Assembly: GCA_002299965.1 (NCBI GenBank)
Contig: DBOM01000071.1
Span: 1 to 7,129, forward strand
DNA from: Caldiserica bacterium UBA646
GTDB lineage: Bacteria; Caldisericota; Caldisericia; Caldisericales; Caldisericaceae
Direction of reading: 5' to 3'
Length of the DNA stretch: 7,129 nt
The translations under genes and the position numbers were made by a program. A model generated the notes under the pieces. That model was not told the DNA's origin. It made no database searches and worked only from the letters and a program-made list of their open reading frames with translations. Shown here piece by piece: positions 1 through 5,783 of this stretch. Position 1 is the first letter of the stretch. Each line of letters begins with the position of its first letter.

Positions 1-5
1 GAGTC

Positions 6-26
6 TTGAGGGAATGTGTCCCTCAA
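6..26. repeat. 8-bp inverted repeat hairpin
   Basis: TTGAGGGA (6-13) and TCCCTCAA (19-26) are perfect inverted copies around a 5-base loop. No T-run follows on either strand, so this does not look like an intrinsic terminator. It is the first of a run of palindromes that continues to about position 268 and is best read as part of that repeat cluster. Confidence 0.6.
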
Positions 27-54
27 ATTAGGAAAAGCAATCCGACAGCTTCAT

Positions 55-87
55 CGTCGTTGCGAGCCGAAGGTGCGGCAATCTCCT
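55..87 (+). repeat. REP-like intergenic repeat, copy 1
   Basis: The segment begins CGTCGTTGCGAG, has CCGAAGG in the middle and ends GGCAATCTCC. It shares this order of blocks with the reverse complement of 143-180, so the two form an inverted pair around an AT-rich centre (about 90-142). The general form (GTC-x-TTGCGAG ... GGCAATCTC) resembles short intergenic repeats I recall from several unrelated bacterial genomes. That resemblance is from memory and was not searched. Confidence 0.55.
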
Positions 88-142
88 CCTTAACAACAAA
101 ACATTATTTTATAAAAACAAAAATTTAAAAAAATATTACCCT

Positions 143-180
143 GGGACTGCCACGCATTCCTTCGGAATACTCGCAGTGAC
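143..180 (-). repeat. REP-like intergenic repeat, copy 2 (inverted)
   Basis: On the minus strand this reads GTCACTGCGAG, then a block with CCGAAGGAAT, then TGGCAGTCCC. This is a diverged, inverted relative of 55-87. It contains its own small hairpin, ATTCC (156-160) against GGAAT (164-168). The motif GCATTCCTTCG inside it recurs at 450-460, which suggests related repeat fragments are scattered through this intergenic block. Confidence 0.55.
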
Positions 181-223
181 AAAAAATGACCACAAAGTGC
201 CTGGCACAAAGTGATCATTTTTT
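181..223. repeat. Long imperfect palindrome with GTGCC-T-GGCAC core
   Basis: The outer arms 181-193 and 211-223 match at 12 of 13 positions as inverted repeats. Inside them, AAA faces AAA, and the core is GTGCC (197-201), T, GGCAC (203-207). The left arm starts with six A and the right arm ends with six T, so a transcript from either strand would form a hairpin ending in a U-run. It could therefore act as a bidirectional terminator, for example for the minus-strand operon ending at 641. The GTGCC/GGCAC core is shared with the next palindrome, so a mobile repeat origin is at least as likely. Confidence 0.65.
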
Positions 224-268
224 GTTCAAATGGTGCCAGGCACCATTTGAACACCAATTGAACAAAAA
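219..268. repeat. 29-bp perfect palindrome with nested outer arms
   Basis: GTTCAAATGGTGCC (224-237) and GGCACCATTTGAAC (239-252) are perfect 14-bp inverted copies with a single A between them. A second partner, TTGAACAAAAA (258-268), is the exact inverted copy of TTTTTGTTCAA (219-229), so the left arm has two alternative pairing partners. Palindromes with a GTGCC/GGCAC core are, from general knowledge, often seen near REP-associated tyrosine transposases (TnpA-REP). No transposase gene is visible in this window. Confidence 0.75.
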
Positions 269-640
269 GGGGATATTTTTATGTGAAGACAAGCACAAAG
301 CGCTGGTAAACACTGCATTTCTATGAACTTAAGCTGTTTCTTAGCACTTTTCTGAAATTATCATTTTCCGGGCAGTAGCTCTAAAATAACTTTGGCTTAA
401 ATAAAGGGTTTCTTTGAAACCTTATTTTAAGAGCACCCTCAAGAAACCCGCATTCCTTCGTGCCACCCCCAAGGAACGCTGTTAAACACAGGATTATTTA
501 TTAGCGTTTTAATCCATTTTAAGCGTCACAAAAGTAATATTTCATCTTAATGTACCTATTTCCCCTGCATCGTTAAATTTGAGCACTTTATGAATGCCTC
601 CTGCAATTTGGCATAAACACAGTGTTTTTAAGACGTTTTT
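269..640. other. Intergenic region, no gene recognised; imperfect inverted repeats
   Basis: No coding region can be supported in these 372 bases downstream of the inositol operon. They hold several imperfect inverted repeats. GCTCTAAAATAA (378-389) pairs with 422-434 with one bulged base. GGTTTC (407-412) pairs with GAAACC (416-421). GGGTTTCTT (406-414) pairs alternatively with AAGAAACCC (441-449). GCATTCCTT (450-458) pairs with AAGGAACGC (471-479) with one mismatch. A weak AAACAC-A-GTGTTT palindrome at 615-627 lies just past the operon's stop codon, but it has no T-run on the minus strand, so no convincing terminator is seen directly after 641. Confidence 0.5.
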
Positions 641-1951
641 TTAAGTTTTTCTTAAAGTGTACAGTCTTCTTATCGTTTCAGCGTTTGTTATGATGCCAAG
701 GATAATAAGCGTATAAAAAATTTGGTTGGATAGTGCACCTATCATAATTAAAAGTAGTCTTATGTCTCTTCCAAGCCGCACTTTCGGCTTTTTTCCGCTC
801 TTTTTGAAAATGGAATCATATTTGGTTGCCGTATAGCTATTCATAAAACTGCCAGCAAGGGCAATGAATCCTATAATCCATACCGCTGCGTTGCCGTGTA
901 ATCTCCACAGTCCATATGTCATCCCTAAAATAATTAGAGCATCTGCATACCTGTCCAGCACTGCATCGAACCATGCTCCATATTCTGTCTGTTGAAATTT
1001 AAGCCTTGCCACTTCACCGTCGCAGCCGTCAATGATCGAAGCAGATTGAGACAAAAGCCCTCCGATTACAACATAAAGGTAACTGCCAAGTGAAAAGAAA
1101 TAAGAGGAAAGCAAGCACAAGGCAAAACTAAAAAAGGAGATTGAATTTGGTGTTAGTTTAGTTTTTACAAGGAGTTTTGAAATTTTGATAGAGATAGGCC
1201 TATTTAGAAATCTTGATACCGGGCCGTCTGTTAACTTTGTTAATCTTTTGCATAGAATTTTTTCAGCTTCTCTGAAATCTTTTTTCGTGTCGATATCAAT
1301 CCAGAAATTTTCTTTTATATCAAAGTATCTCATTTCTCCTTTTTTTGATAAGATACGGATTCCGCCCGAGAGTGTTTCATCCCCCTTTTTAATACTTTCC
1401 TTGAGTGCGTTAAAAAGTGATTGGTTGCACAAAAACATCCCGCAGTCGATACCATTATAATCTTTTATTCCTTTGCCGATATCTACTATTTTATTGTTTT
1501 CTATTTTTACTTTTGTGGCGTCGTTTAAATCAATATGTTTTTTTGGTGTTTTATCGACAACTAAAATGCATTCCTTGTCGGATAATTTTGTCTTAAGTAA
1601 TCTCTTTAGTGTATCAGCTTCAAATATGTGATCTGTCATAAGCAGCACAAACTTTTCATTTATAAGATCTTTGCCTTGCAGTACGGAGATGCCATTTCCT
1701 TTTTTCCATTCTTTGTTTTCTATATAATTTATTTTAACGCTGTATTTTTCTCCATTTCCCAATTTTGTTTTTATCTTTTCGGAAAGATATCCCGTAACGA
1801 TTACAAATTCGGTGATGCCTGCTTCTCTCGCAGTTAAAACAACTCTTTCTATAAGGGAGAGTCCTAAAAGTTGAGCAAGGGGCTTTGGCTCGTTGTCAGT
1901 AAAATCTTTAAGCCTGCTGCCCCTTCCTGCTGCAATAATTAATGCTTTCAT
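641..1951 (-). CDS. Fused CTP:inositol-1-phosphate cytidylyltransferase / CDP-inositol phosphotransferase (IPCT/DIPPS-like)
   Basis: This 436-residue fusion matches the size and domain order of IPCT/DIPPS enzymes. Residues 1-235 are a nucleotidyltransferase: AAGRGSRL (7-14), EPKPL (21-25), the metal-site MTD (105-107) and FWIDID (217-222). Residues 240-436 are an integral-membrane CDP-alcohol phosphotransferase with about six hydrophobic segments. Its full signature DxxDGxxARx8Gx3Dx3D is intact as D308, D311, G312, A315, R316, G325, D329 and D333. In characterised relatives the first half makes CDP-inositol from CTP and inositol 1-phosphate, and the second transfers the inositol phosphate to another inositol 1-phosphate, giving phosphorylated di-myo-inositol phosphate. 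The start lies 3 bp after the upstream synthase stop, with a GAAAGG ribosome site (1958-1963) inside that gene's end, so translation is probably coupled. The neighbour supports inositol as substrate; the final acceptor (inositol phosphate or a lipid) is inferred. Confidence 0.9.
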   Translation of the reverse strand: MKALIIAAGRGSRLKDFTDNEPKPLAQLLGLSLIERVVLTAREAGITEFVIVTGYLSEKIKTKLGNGEKYSVKINYIENKEWKKGNGISVLQGKDLINEKFVLLMTDHIFEADTLKRLLKTKLSDKECILVVDKTPKKHIDLNDATKVKIENNKIVDIGKGIKDYNGIDCGMFLCNQSLFNALKESIKKGDETLSGGIRILSKKGEMRYFDIKENFWIDIDTKKDFREAEKILCKRLTKLTDGPVSRFLNRPISIKISKLLVKTKLTPNSISFFSFALCLLSSYFFSLGSYLYVVIGGLLSQSASIIDGCDGEVARLKFQQTEYGAWFDAVLDRYADALIILGMTYGLWRLHGNAAVWIIGFIALAGSFMNSYTATKYDSIFKKSGKKPKVRLGRDIRLLLIMIGALSNQIFYTLIILGIITNAETIRRLYTLRKT

Positions 1952-1954
1952 CTA

Positions 1955-3058
1955 TTACCTTTCGCGTTTTCCCTGGATGAATTCTTCTACCATTTCTTTT
2001 GCTTTTTCATCAGGGAACTGTTTAGGAGGATGTTTCATTGTATATGCGGAGATTGACGTAAGTATGCCTCCTATCTTTCTTTCTAACGCTAACTTTGTGC
2101 ATCGGATTGCGTCAATTGTACAACCTCCGGAATTTGGCGAATCCTCTACATCAAGTCTTAAGTCCATATACATTGGAACTCCGCCGAAGAGTTTTCCTTC
2201 CATCCTTATAAAACAGATTTTATTATCCTTTTGCCATGGCACATAATCAGAAGGACCGATATGAATGTTATTTGGGTCCAAGGGCTTATCTAAAACAGAT
2301 TGTACTGCCTCTGTTTTAGATATTCTCTTTGTTTTTAATCTTTCCTGGGAGAGCATATTCAAAAAATCTGTATTTCCTCCCGTATTGAGCTGATAGGTTC
2401 TTTCTAATTTTACTCCTCTGTCTTGAAACATCTGAGTCAGGACTCTATGTGTAATTGTTGCTCCAAGTTGTGATTTTACATCGTCGCCTACAAGGGGAAG
2501 ATTTTTTTGTCTGAATTTATCTGCGAATTCCTGAGTAGATGCAATAAATACAGGCATACAGTTTATAAATGCAACATTTGCTTTTAACGCACACTCTGCA
2601 TAAAATTTTGCTGCCTTTTCTGAACCCACGGGGACATAATTCATCAAGATTTCTGCTCCACTTTCTTTTAATAGTCGTACTATATCTTCCTCTTCTGCTT
2701 CTTTTTTGTCGGAGATAATAAAAGTTTGATCTTCCGGATAATTCTTCATATGCGGAGCAACACCATCTAAAACTTTTCCCATTGCTACTTTTACTCCTGC
2801 TTCGGGAATATCTTTGCAGAATGTCTTTGTGCAGTTTGGTTTAGCAAAAATTGCTTCGCTTAAATCCTTATCTATCTTTCTTTTATCAATGTCAATAGCG
2901 GCTACAATTTCTATATCAGATGGTTTGTATCCTCCAATGTCCCAATGCATCAGTCCTATTGCATCTTCTTGATTTTTGTTTCTGTAGTAATGAATTCCTT
3001 GAATTAAGGCGCTTGCACAGTTACCGATGCCAACGATGCCTACTTTTATTGTTTTCAT
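1955..3058 (-). CDS. ino1: myo-inositol-1-phosphate synthase (NAD-dependent, short prokaryotic type)
   Basis: This 367-residue cytosolic enzyme should isomerise glucose 6-phosphate to inositol 1-phosphate by NAD-dependent oxidation, aldol cyclisation and reduction. The Rossmann nucleotide loop is GIVGIGNCASAL (7-18). The conserved synthase blocks follow: GDDVKSQLGAT (191-201), QLNTGGNTDFLNM (223-235), IGPSDYVPW (268-276) and a C-terminal DLRLDVEDSPNSGG (299-312). The lysines of the central region (K195, K241, K244, K248) are candidates for the catalytic lysines of the family. The length fits the short bacterial/archaeal form (about 360-400) rather than the roughly 500-residue eukaryotic form. 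The ATG has a very strong ribosome site, AAGGGGGTGG, at 3065-3074. The gene leads a two-gene operon with the IPCT/DIPPS-like fusion and is expressed from the promoter at 3342-3370 through a long leader. Confidence 0.93.
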   Translation of the reverse strand: MKTIKVGIVGIGNCASALIQGIHYYRNKNQEDAIGLMHWDIGGYKPSDIEIVAAIDIDKRKIDKDLSEAIFAKPNCTKTFCKDIPEAGVKVAMGKVLDGVAPHMKNYPEDQTFIISDKKEAEEEDIVRLLKESGAEILMNYVPVGSEKAAKFYAECALKANVAFINCMPVFIASTQEFADKFRQKNLPLVGDDVKSQLGATITHRVLTQMFQDRGVKLERTYQLNTGGNTDFLNMLSQERLKTKRISKTEAVQSVLDKPLDPNNIHIGPSDYVPWQKDNKICFIRMEGKLFGGVPMYMDLRLDVEDSPNSGGCTIDAIRCTKLALERKIGGILTSISAYTMKHPPKQFPDEKAKEMVEEFIQGKRER

Positions 3059-3335
3059 CGCACACCACCCCCTTGATTAATAGTTCCTTCCATCTAAAGA
3101 TGGTTGTCCTTAAGATATTAAATGTTTCTCTACGAATTTATTCCATACTTCTTTGAGGACTCAACTACCTTTAATTGAACTGTACCGTGTTTGTTCTTTG
3201 GAAATTTTAACCCTCACTCACCAATCCATAGTATCTCTATTATTCAGAGATACTACTCTTTTTCAACAGATTTTTGTAATCTTCTTATCTGGTTGGGTAG
3301 CAGTTTTATATGTACCGAAACTTAGTCAAGCTTTA
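3059..3335 (-). promoter_or_regulatory. Long structured 5' leader of the inositol operon (candidate cis-regulatory RNA)
   Basis: The predicted transcript starts near 3335 and runs about 275 nt before the synthase ATG with no credible leader peptide; the small ATG frames end within four codons. One hairpin has a perfect 10-bp stem, TAGTATCTCT (3229-3238) against AGAGATACTA (3246-3255), with a 7-base loop. A second has a 5-bp stem, 3090-3094 with 3099-3103, close to the ribosome site. On the minus strand, ACCATC (3104-3099) could pair instead with GGTGGT (3069-3064) inside the ribosome site, so the small hairpin and ribosome-site masking are mutually exclusive. It matches no riboswitch or T-box class that I recognise. 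Confidence 0.4.
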
Positions 3336-3341
3336 CATGAT

Positions 3342-3370
3342 ATTATATATCATTTTTATCTGTTGGTCAA
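3342..3370 (-). promoter_or_regulatory. sigma70-type promoter of the inositol operon
   Basis: On the minus strand the -35 is TTGACC (3370-3365) and the -10 is a perfect TATAAT (3347-3342), with an ideal 17-bp spacer. The start site should fall near 3335. This is one of the best promoter matches in the window, and it implies that the synthase and IPCT/DIPPS genes are expressed independently of the envelope cluster upstream. The 126 bp between this promoter and the gamma-carbonic-anhydrase stop (3371-3496) hold no gene and no clear terminator, so some read-through from that cluster is possible. Confidence 0.75.
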
Positions 3371-3496
3371 GGGAAATTATTTTTAGTAAAAATATATTTT
3401 GAAATAAATGAGAATTAAACAAGTTAACACGAGGTTTTTTAAGGCAATTTAATTATTTGCTATAGGATATTCTGTGGACAAGAAATTATTGTCTGT

Positions 3497-3997
3497 TTAT
3501 TTTTTATATGTTTCAGCAAGCTCTGCGTAATCAACTGCGTGTTTATGGATTGATTGTCTCTCTTCTTTTGTGAGCAGGCGCACAACCTTTGCAGGGATGC
3601 CAACAGCAAGGCTTCCTTTTTGTATTTTCTTGTTTTCTGCAACCAGCGCATTTGCTCCGATAATTGATTCTTCTTCAATGTGAGCGCCTGAAAGCACAGT
3701 TGCCCCCATACCGACGAGACAATTTTTTTCTATTACTGCAGCATGTATGATTGCGCTATGCCCAACGGTTACGTAATCCTTTATAATGCAGGGAGCGCTA
3801 TCTACGTGAACTACCGTATTGTCCTGTATGTTTGTTCCTTTGCCTATATGGATTGGTGCGGTGTCTCCACGCAAAACAGCACCGTACCATATACTTGCAT
3901 TTTTTTCGATTGTTACGTCTCCAATAATTACTGCGGTTTCTGCGATGAAAGCAGTTTTGTCTATTTTTGGTTTCTTTCCATTATATTGAACAATCAT
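3497..3997 (-). CDS. Gamma-carbonic-anhydrase-like hexapeptide-repeat protein
   Basis: The 166 residues form a left-handed beta-helix protein of the YrdA/PaaY/gamma-carbonic anhydrase group. The diagnostic blocks are WYGAVLRGD (37-45), IQDNTVVHVD (57-66) and VGHSAIIHAAVI (78-89). The three histidines H64, H80 and H85 occupy the positions that bind the catalytic metal in archaeal Cam, and R43, Q58 and D59 are also kept. A C-terminal helix (about 143-166) closes the trimer in relatives. The usual HG after the third histidine is HA here. Many members have no proven anhydrase activity, so the substrate is uncertain. It starts 9 bp after the preceding gene, and its AAAGG ribosome site overlaps that gene's TAA stop, so it is the last gene of a coupled three-gene cluster. 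Confidence 0.88.
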   Translation of the reverse strand: MIVQYNGKKPKIDKTAFIAETAVIIGDVTIEKNASIWYGAVLRGDTAPIHIGKGTNIQDNTVVHVDSAPCIIKDYVTVGHSAIIHAAVIEKNCLVGMGATVLSGAHIEEESIIGANALVAENKKIQKGSLAVGIPAKVVRLLTKEERQSIHKHAVDYAELAETYKK

Positions 3998-4006
3998 TAT
4001 TTACCT

Positions 4007-4495
4007 TTATTTTAGAAAGATTTCTGTGCCGCAGAACGGACATCTTACCACACCTTTTCCTGCAAGCTCAAGTTCGCCGCCACAGTTCGGGCATTTATGC
4101 ATGTCCATCTTTGACATATCTCTTGAAACAAGTTTTCCTTCTTTCCAGTTTACATATCCTGTAAACAGGCCTTTTCCTACAAGGTCTTCAAGATAGTTTT
4201 TAAATATGTCTCTTGTTAATCCTGTTTCTACTATGAGATTATTTATCATCACGGTGCCTCTTGTTTCAACTGCATTTAGTATTTTTTGTTCAACAGTCAC
4301 TTTTTTTGTTTCTTTTTCTTCTCTTCCGCCCTGTATAAAAACATAAGCCCCGATGATTGCAGGAAGAAGCACCAGAATAATAAGGCCCATTATGGTTCCT
4401 CCGGGGTTTCTTGCGCCGGTATTTGAAAAAAGCCACGCAGCAAATGCTATTGCAATAAGTAAAAATGCGATGCCTAAAAGTTTGCTTTTATTCAT
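4007..4495 (-). CDS. Membrane-anchored winged-helix and zinc-ribbon protein, function unknown
   Basis: This is 162 residues with no recognised family name. Two hydrophobic segments (about 5-24 and 33-54) form a membrane hairpin. A charged linker (57-67) follows. Residues 67-127 look like a winged-helix or PCI-type fold (EQKILNAVETRG, then TGLTRDIFKNYLEDLVGKGL, then GYVNWKEGKLV). The C-terminus is a zinc ribbon with CPNC (135-138) and CPFC (152-155). The soluble part is probably cytoplasmic, which could make it a membrane-tethered DNA- or protein-binding regulator; that is inference. The start ATG overlaps the TGA stop of the L,D-transpeptidase gene (ATGA) and has a strong AGGAGAG ribosome site inside that gene, so the two proteins are translationally coupled. 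Confidence 0.8.
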   Translation of the reverse strand: MNKSKLLGIAFLLIAIAFAAWLFSNTGARNPGGTIMGLIILVLLPAIIGAYVFIQGGREEKETKKVTVEQKILNAVETRGTVMINNLIVETGLTRDIFKNYLEDLVGKGLFTGYVNWKEGKLVSRDMSKMDMHKCPNCGGELELAGKGVVRCPFCGTEIFLK

Positions 4496-5046
4496 TTTGA
4501 CTCTCCTAAAATATTTTCTATATTATAAAGAATATGTATTCCCTCGAGGTGTTTTGCTATTATGTCATTTTCGCCTTCCTTGATTTCTACACTTTCTCCC
4601 ACGAAGGAAATTTTAGAAAGTTTTTCTACATCGCTGTTGTTCATTCTGACGCAGCCGTGGGACAAATTCCTTCCCGGGGAGAGCGGTTCGTTTGTGCCGT
4701 GAAGGCCGTATCCTGAAAGAGAGATTCCCATCCAGCAAATGCCAAGGCCATTTTCCTTATCTTCTATATACGGTTTGTATGTTTTCCCCTCGAAATACCA
4801 GTTTGGATTATGAATGATGTTGATGATGCTAAATGTGCCGGTTGGCGTTTCGCTTTCTCCGCCTTTTCCGATGCAAACGGGGATAACTTGTTCGATTTCG
4901 TTATCTTCTTTGACAAATAAAAGGCGATATGCTTTATTTACCACGAGAGTTCTGGCTATACTTTTGCTTACAGGCGCAACGCTTGTAAAAATGATAAGCA
5001 ATATAATGAATACAATAATTTTCTTTATTTTCCGATTGTTTTTCAT
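4492..5046 (-). CDS. Secreted or membrane-anchored L,D-transpeptidase (YkuD domain)
   Basis: The 184-residue protein begins MKNNRKIKK and has one hydrophobic stretch (about 9-30), a signal peptide or anchor that places the enzyme outside the membrane. The YkuD domain (about 33-158) has the active-site block HGTNEPLSPGRNLSHGCVRM: H116, H130, catalytic C132 and R134. Such enzymes form 3-3 peptidoglycan cross-links or attach proteins to the wall. A longer reading frame back to 5118 was rejected: it would start at a TTG inside the terminator stem at 5104-5139, and residues before 5046 lie across the promoter. The ATG at 5046 has no Shine-Dalgarno sequence and lies 6 bp after a TATAAT, so a leaderless mRNA is likely. 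It is the first gene of the cluster with the wH/zinc-ribbon and gamma-carbonic-anhydrase-like genes. Confidence 0.85.
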   Translation of the reverse strand: MKNNRKIKKIIVFIILLIIFTSVAPVSKSIARTLVVNKAYRLLFVKEDNEIEQVIPVCIGKGGESETPTGTFSIINIIHNPNWYFEGKTYKPYIEDKENGLGICWMGISLSGYGLHGTNEPLSPGRNLSHGCVRMNNSDVEKLSKISFVGESVEIKEGENDIIAKHLEGIHILYNIENILGESK

Positions 5047-5052
5047 AACTAA

Positions 5053-5080
5053 ATTATATGCATAATATTTTGTTTTCCAA
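5053..5080 (-). promoter_or_regulatory. Promoter giving a leaderless L,D-transpeptidase mRNA
   Basis: The -35 is TTGGAA (5080-5075, 4 of 6 consensus bases), the spacer is 16 bp, and the -10 is a perfect TATAAT (5058-5053). Only TTAGTT separates the -10 from the ATG at 5046, so transcription should start at or within a base of the start codon. The absence of any Shine-Dalgarno sequence there agrees with this. The box lies just past the nitroreductase terminator, as expected for a new transcription unit. Confidence 0.6.
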
Positions 5081-5093
5081 AACGACACACTAT

Positions 5094-5139
5094 AAAAACA
5101 AAAAGAGATGGAAAACAAATTAATTTGTTTTCCATCTCT
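5094..5139 (-). terminator. Intrinsic terminator after the nitroreductase gene
   Basis: Positions 5104-5139 are a perfect 36-bp palindrome with 18-bp arms (AGAGATGGAAAACAAATT and its inverse). On the minus strand it is followed directly by TTTTGTTTTT (5103-5094). On the plus strand the downstream sequence is not T-rich, so termination is directional. It lies 18 bp past the nitroreductase stop. No terminator is visible after the surface protein, so it may serve both genes. Confidence 0.85.
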
Positions 5140-5157
5140 AAAACTTTATGGTAAAAA

Positions 5158-5667
5158 TTAACCTAAATATTTAATAAATTCTTCCTTTGACTTTCTTTCC
5201 GGCGCAGCAGGTTCTTTTACAGGGTACCCTAAGGGAGTTACTGTTGTAATAAGATGATTTTGAGGCACATTAAGTATTTGTTTAACATTTTCTCTGTTCA
5301 TATCTGCAATCCAGCAGGTACCTAAACCGTAGAAACGTGCCGCTAACATAAAGTGATAAGTTGCAATGCATCCATCTTCCATTGGTCTGCTTGTTTTGTC
5401 AGGATCTGCGCAAATTGCAACGGCCATAGGTGCCCGGGCGATAGGGGCACTACCACCTCTTACATTTGCAAGTTCTTCCAATGTTTTTTTATCCGTTACG
5501 ATTACAAAATAATATGCTTGTGAATTACTGGCAGTCGGAGCATATCTGGATAGTTCAAATACTTCGCGAAGAACATCTTTGGGAATTTCTTTGTCTTTGA
5601 ATTCCCTTATACTTCTTCTTTTCATAAGTAATTCTTTGCCGTTTAACACTTCTTTATTTTCACACAT
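5158..5667 (-). CDS. Nitroreductase-family flavoprotein (FMN-dependent oxidoreductase)
   Basis: This is 169 residues, a short single-domain member of the FMN-binding nitroreductase superfamily, cytosolic and usually dimeric. The flavin-binding signature is RRSIREF (17-23), followed by PTASNSQ (44-50), the mid-helix DGCIATYHFMLAA (98-110), GLGTCWI (114-120) and PLGYP (145-149). The physiological substrate cannot be told; relatives reduce nitroaromatics, quinones or other electron acceptors with NAD(P)H. The start has an excellent AGGAGG ribosome site, 9 bases ahead of the ATG; a second ATG at 5674 is out of frame. The gene has its own promoter at 5738-5765 and a strong terminator, so it appears to be a single-gene unit between the surface protein and the envelope cluster. 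Confidence 0.9.
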   Translation of the reverse strand: MCENKEVLNGKELLMKRRSIREFKDKEIPKDVLREVFELSRYAPTASNSQAYYFVIVTDKKTLEELANVRGGSAPIARAPMAVAICADPDKTSRPMEDGCIATYHFMLAARFYGLGTCWIADMNRENVKQILNVPQNHLITTVTPLGYPVKEPAAPERKSKEEFIKYLG

Positions 5668-5737
5668 TTTTCATCTCCTCCTTTTTAGTTTTGTTTAATG
5701 CGTGGTTTTTATATATTTACTTTTAGATATTTATATT

Positions 5738-5765
5738 ATTTTATGACCCAGCACTAAAATGTCAA
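5738..5765 (-). promoter_or_regulatory. sigma70-type promoter of the nitroreductase gene
   Basis: The -35 is a perfect TTGACA (5765-5760), the spacer is 16 bp and the -10 is TAAAAT (5743-5738). The predicted start near 5731 leaves an AT-rich leader of about 64 nt before the ATG at 5667. The promoter lies about 20 bp past the stop of the surface-protein gene, with no terminator visible between them. Confidence 0.65.
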
Positions 5766-5783
5766 GAATCTGTATGCTTATTT

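Noticed and set aside
1..268. CRISPR array
   Set aside because: The repeats are palindromic, few, unequal in length and not separated by regular unique spacers, and there are no cas genes.
3229..3264. Plus-strand terminator (10-bp stem followed by CTCTTTTT)
   Set aside because: It has terminator form on the plus strand, but no plus-strand gene exists to its left; it is more plausibly a leader hairpin of the minus-strand operon.
3324..3329. Second -35-like TTGACT downstream of the main inositol promoter
   Set aside because: The only TATA-like box behind it is about 13 bp away, too close for a sigma70 promoter.
3153..3386. 77-codon plus-strand open frame in the inositol leader
   Set aside because: It has no recognisable domain or good ribosome site and runs across the strong minus-strand promoter and hairpin; it is best explained as chance in AT-rich DNA.
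3460..3678. 72-codon minus-strand frame overlapping the gamma-carbonic-anhydrase gene end
   Set aside because: It is in a different frame of a well-supported gene and its Lys/Gln/Ser-rich sequence matches no domain.
5047..5118. 24-residue N-terminal extension of the L,D-transpeptidase
   Set aside because: It would start at a TTG inside the terminator stem, has no ribosome site and spans the -35 and -10 elements; the ATG at 5046 is directly followed by a normal signal sequence.
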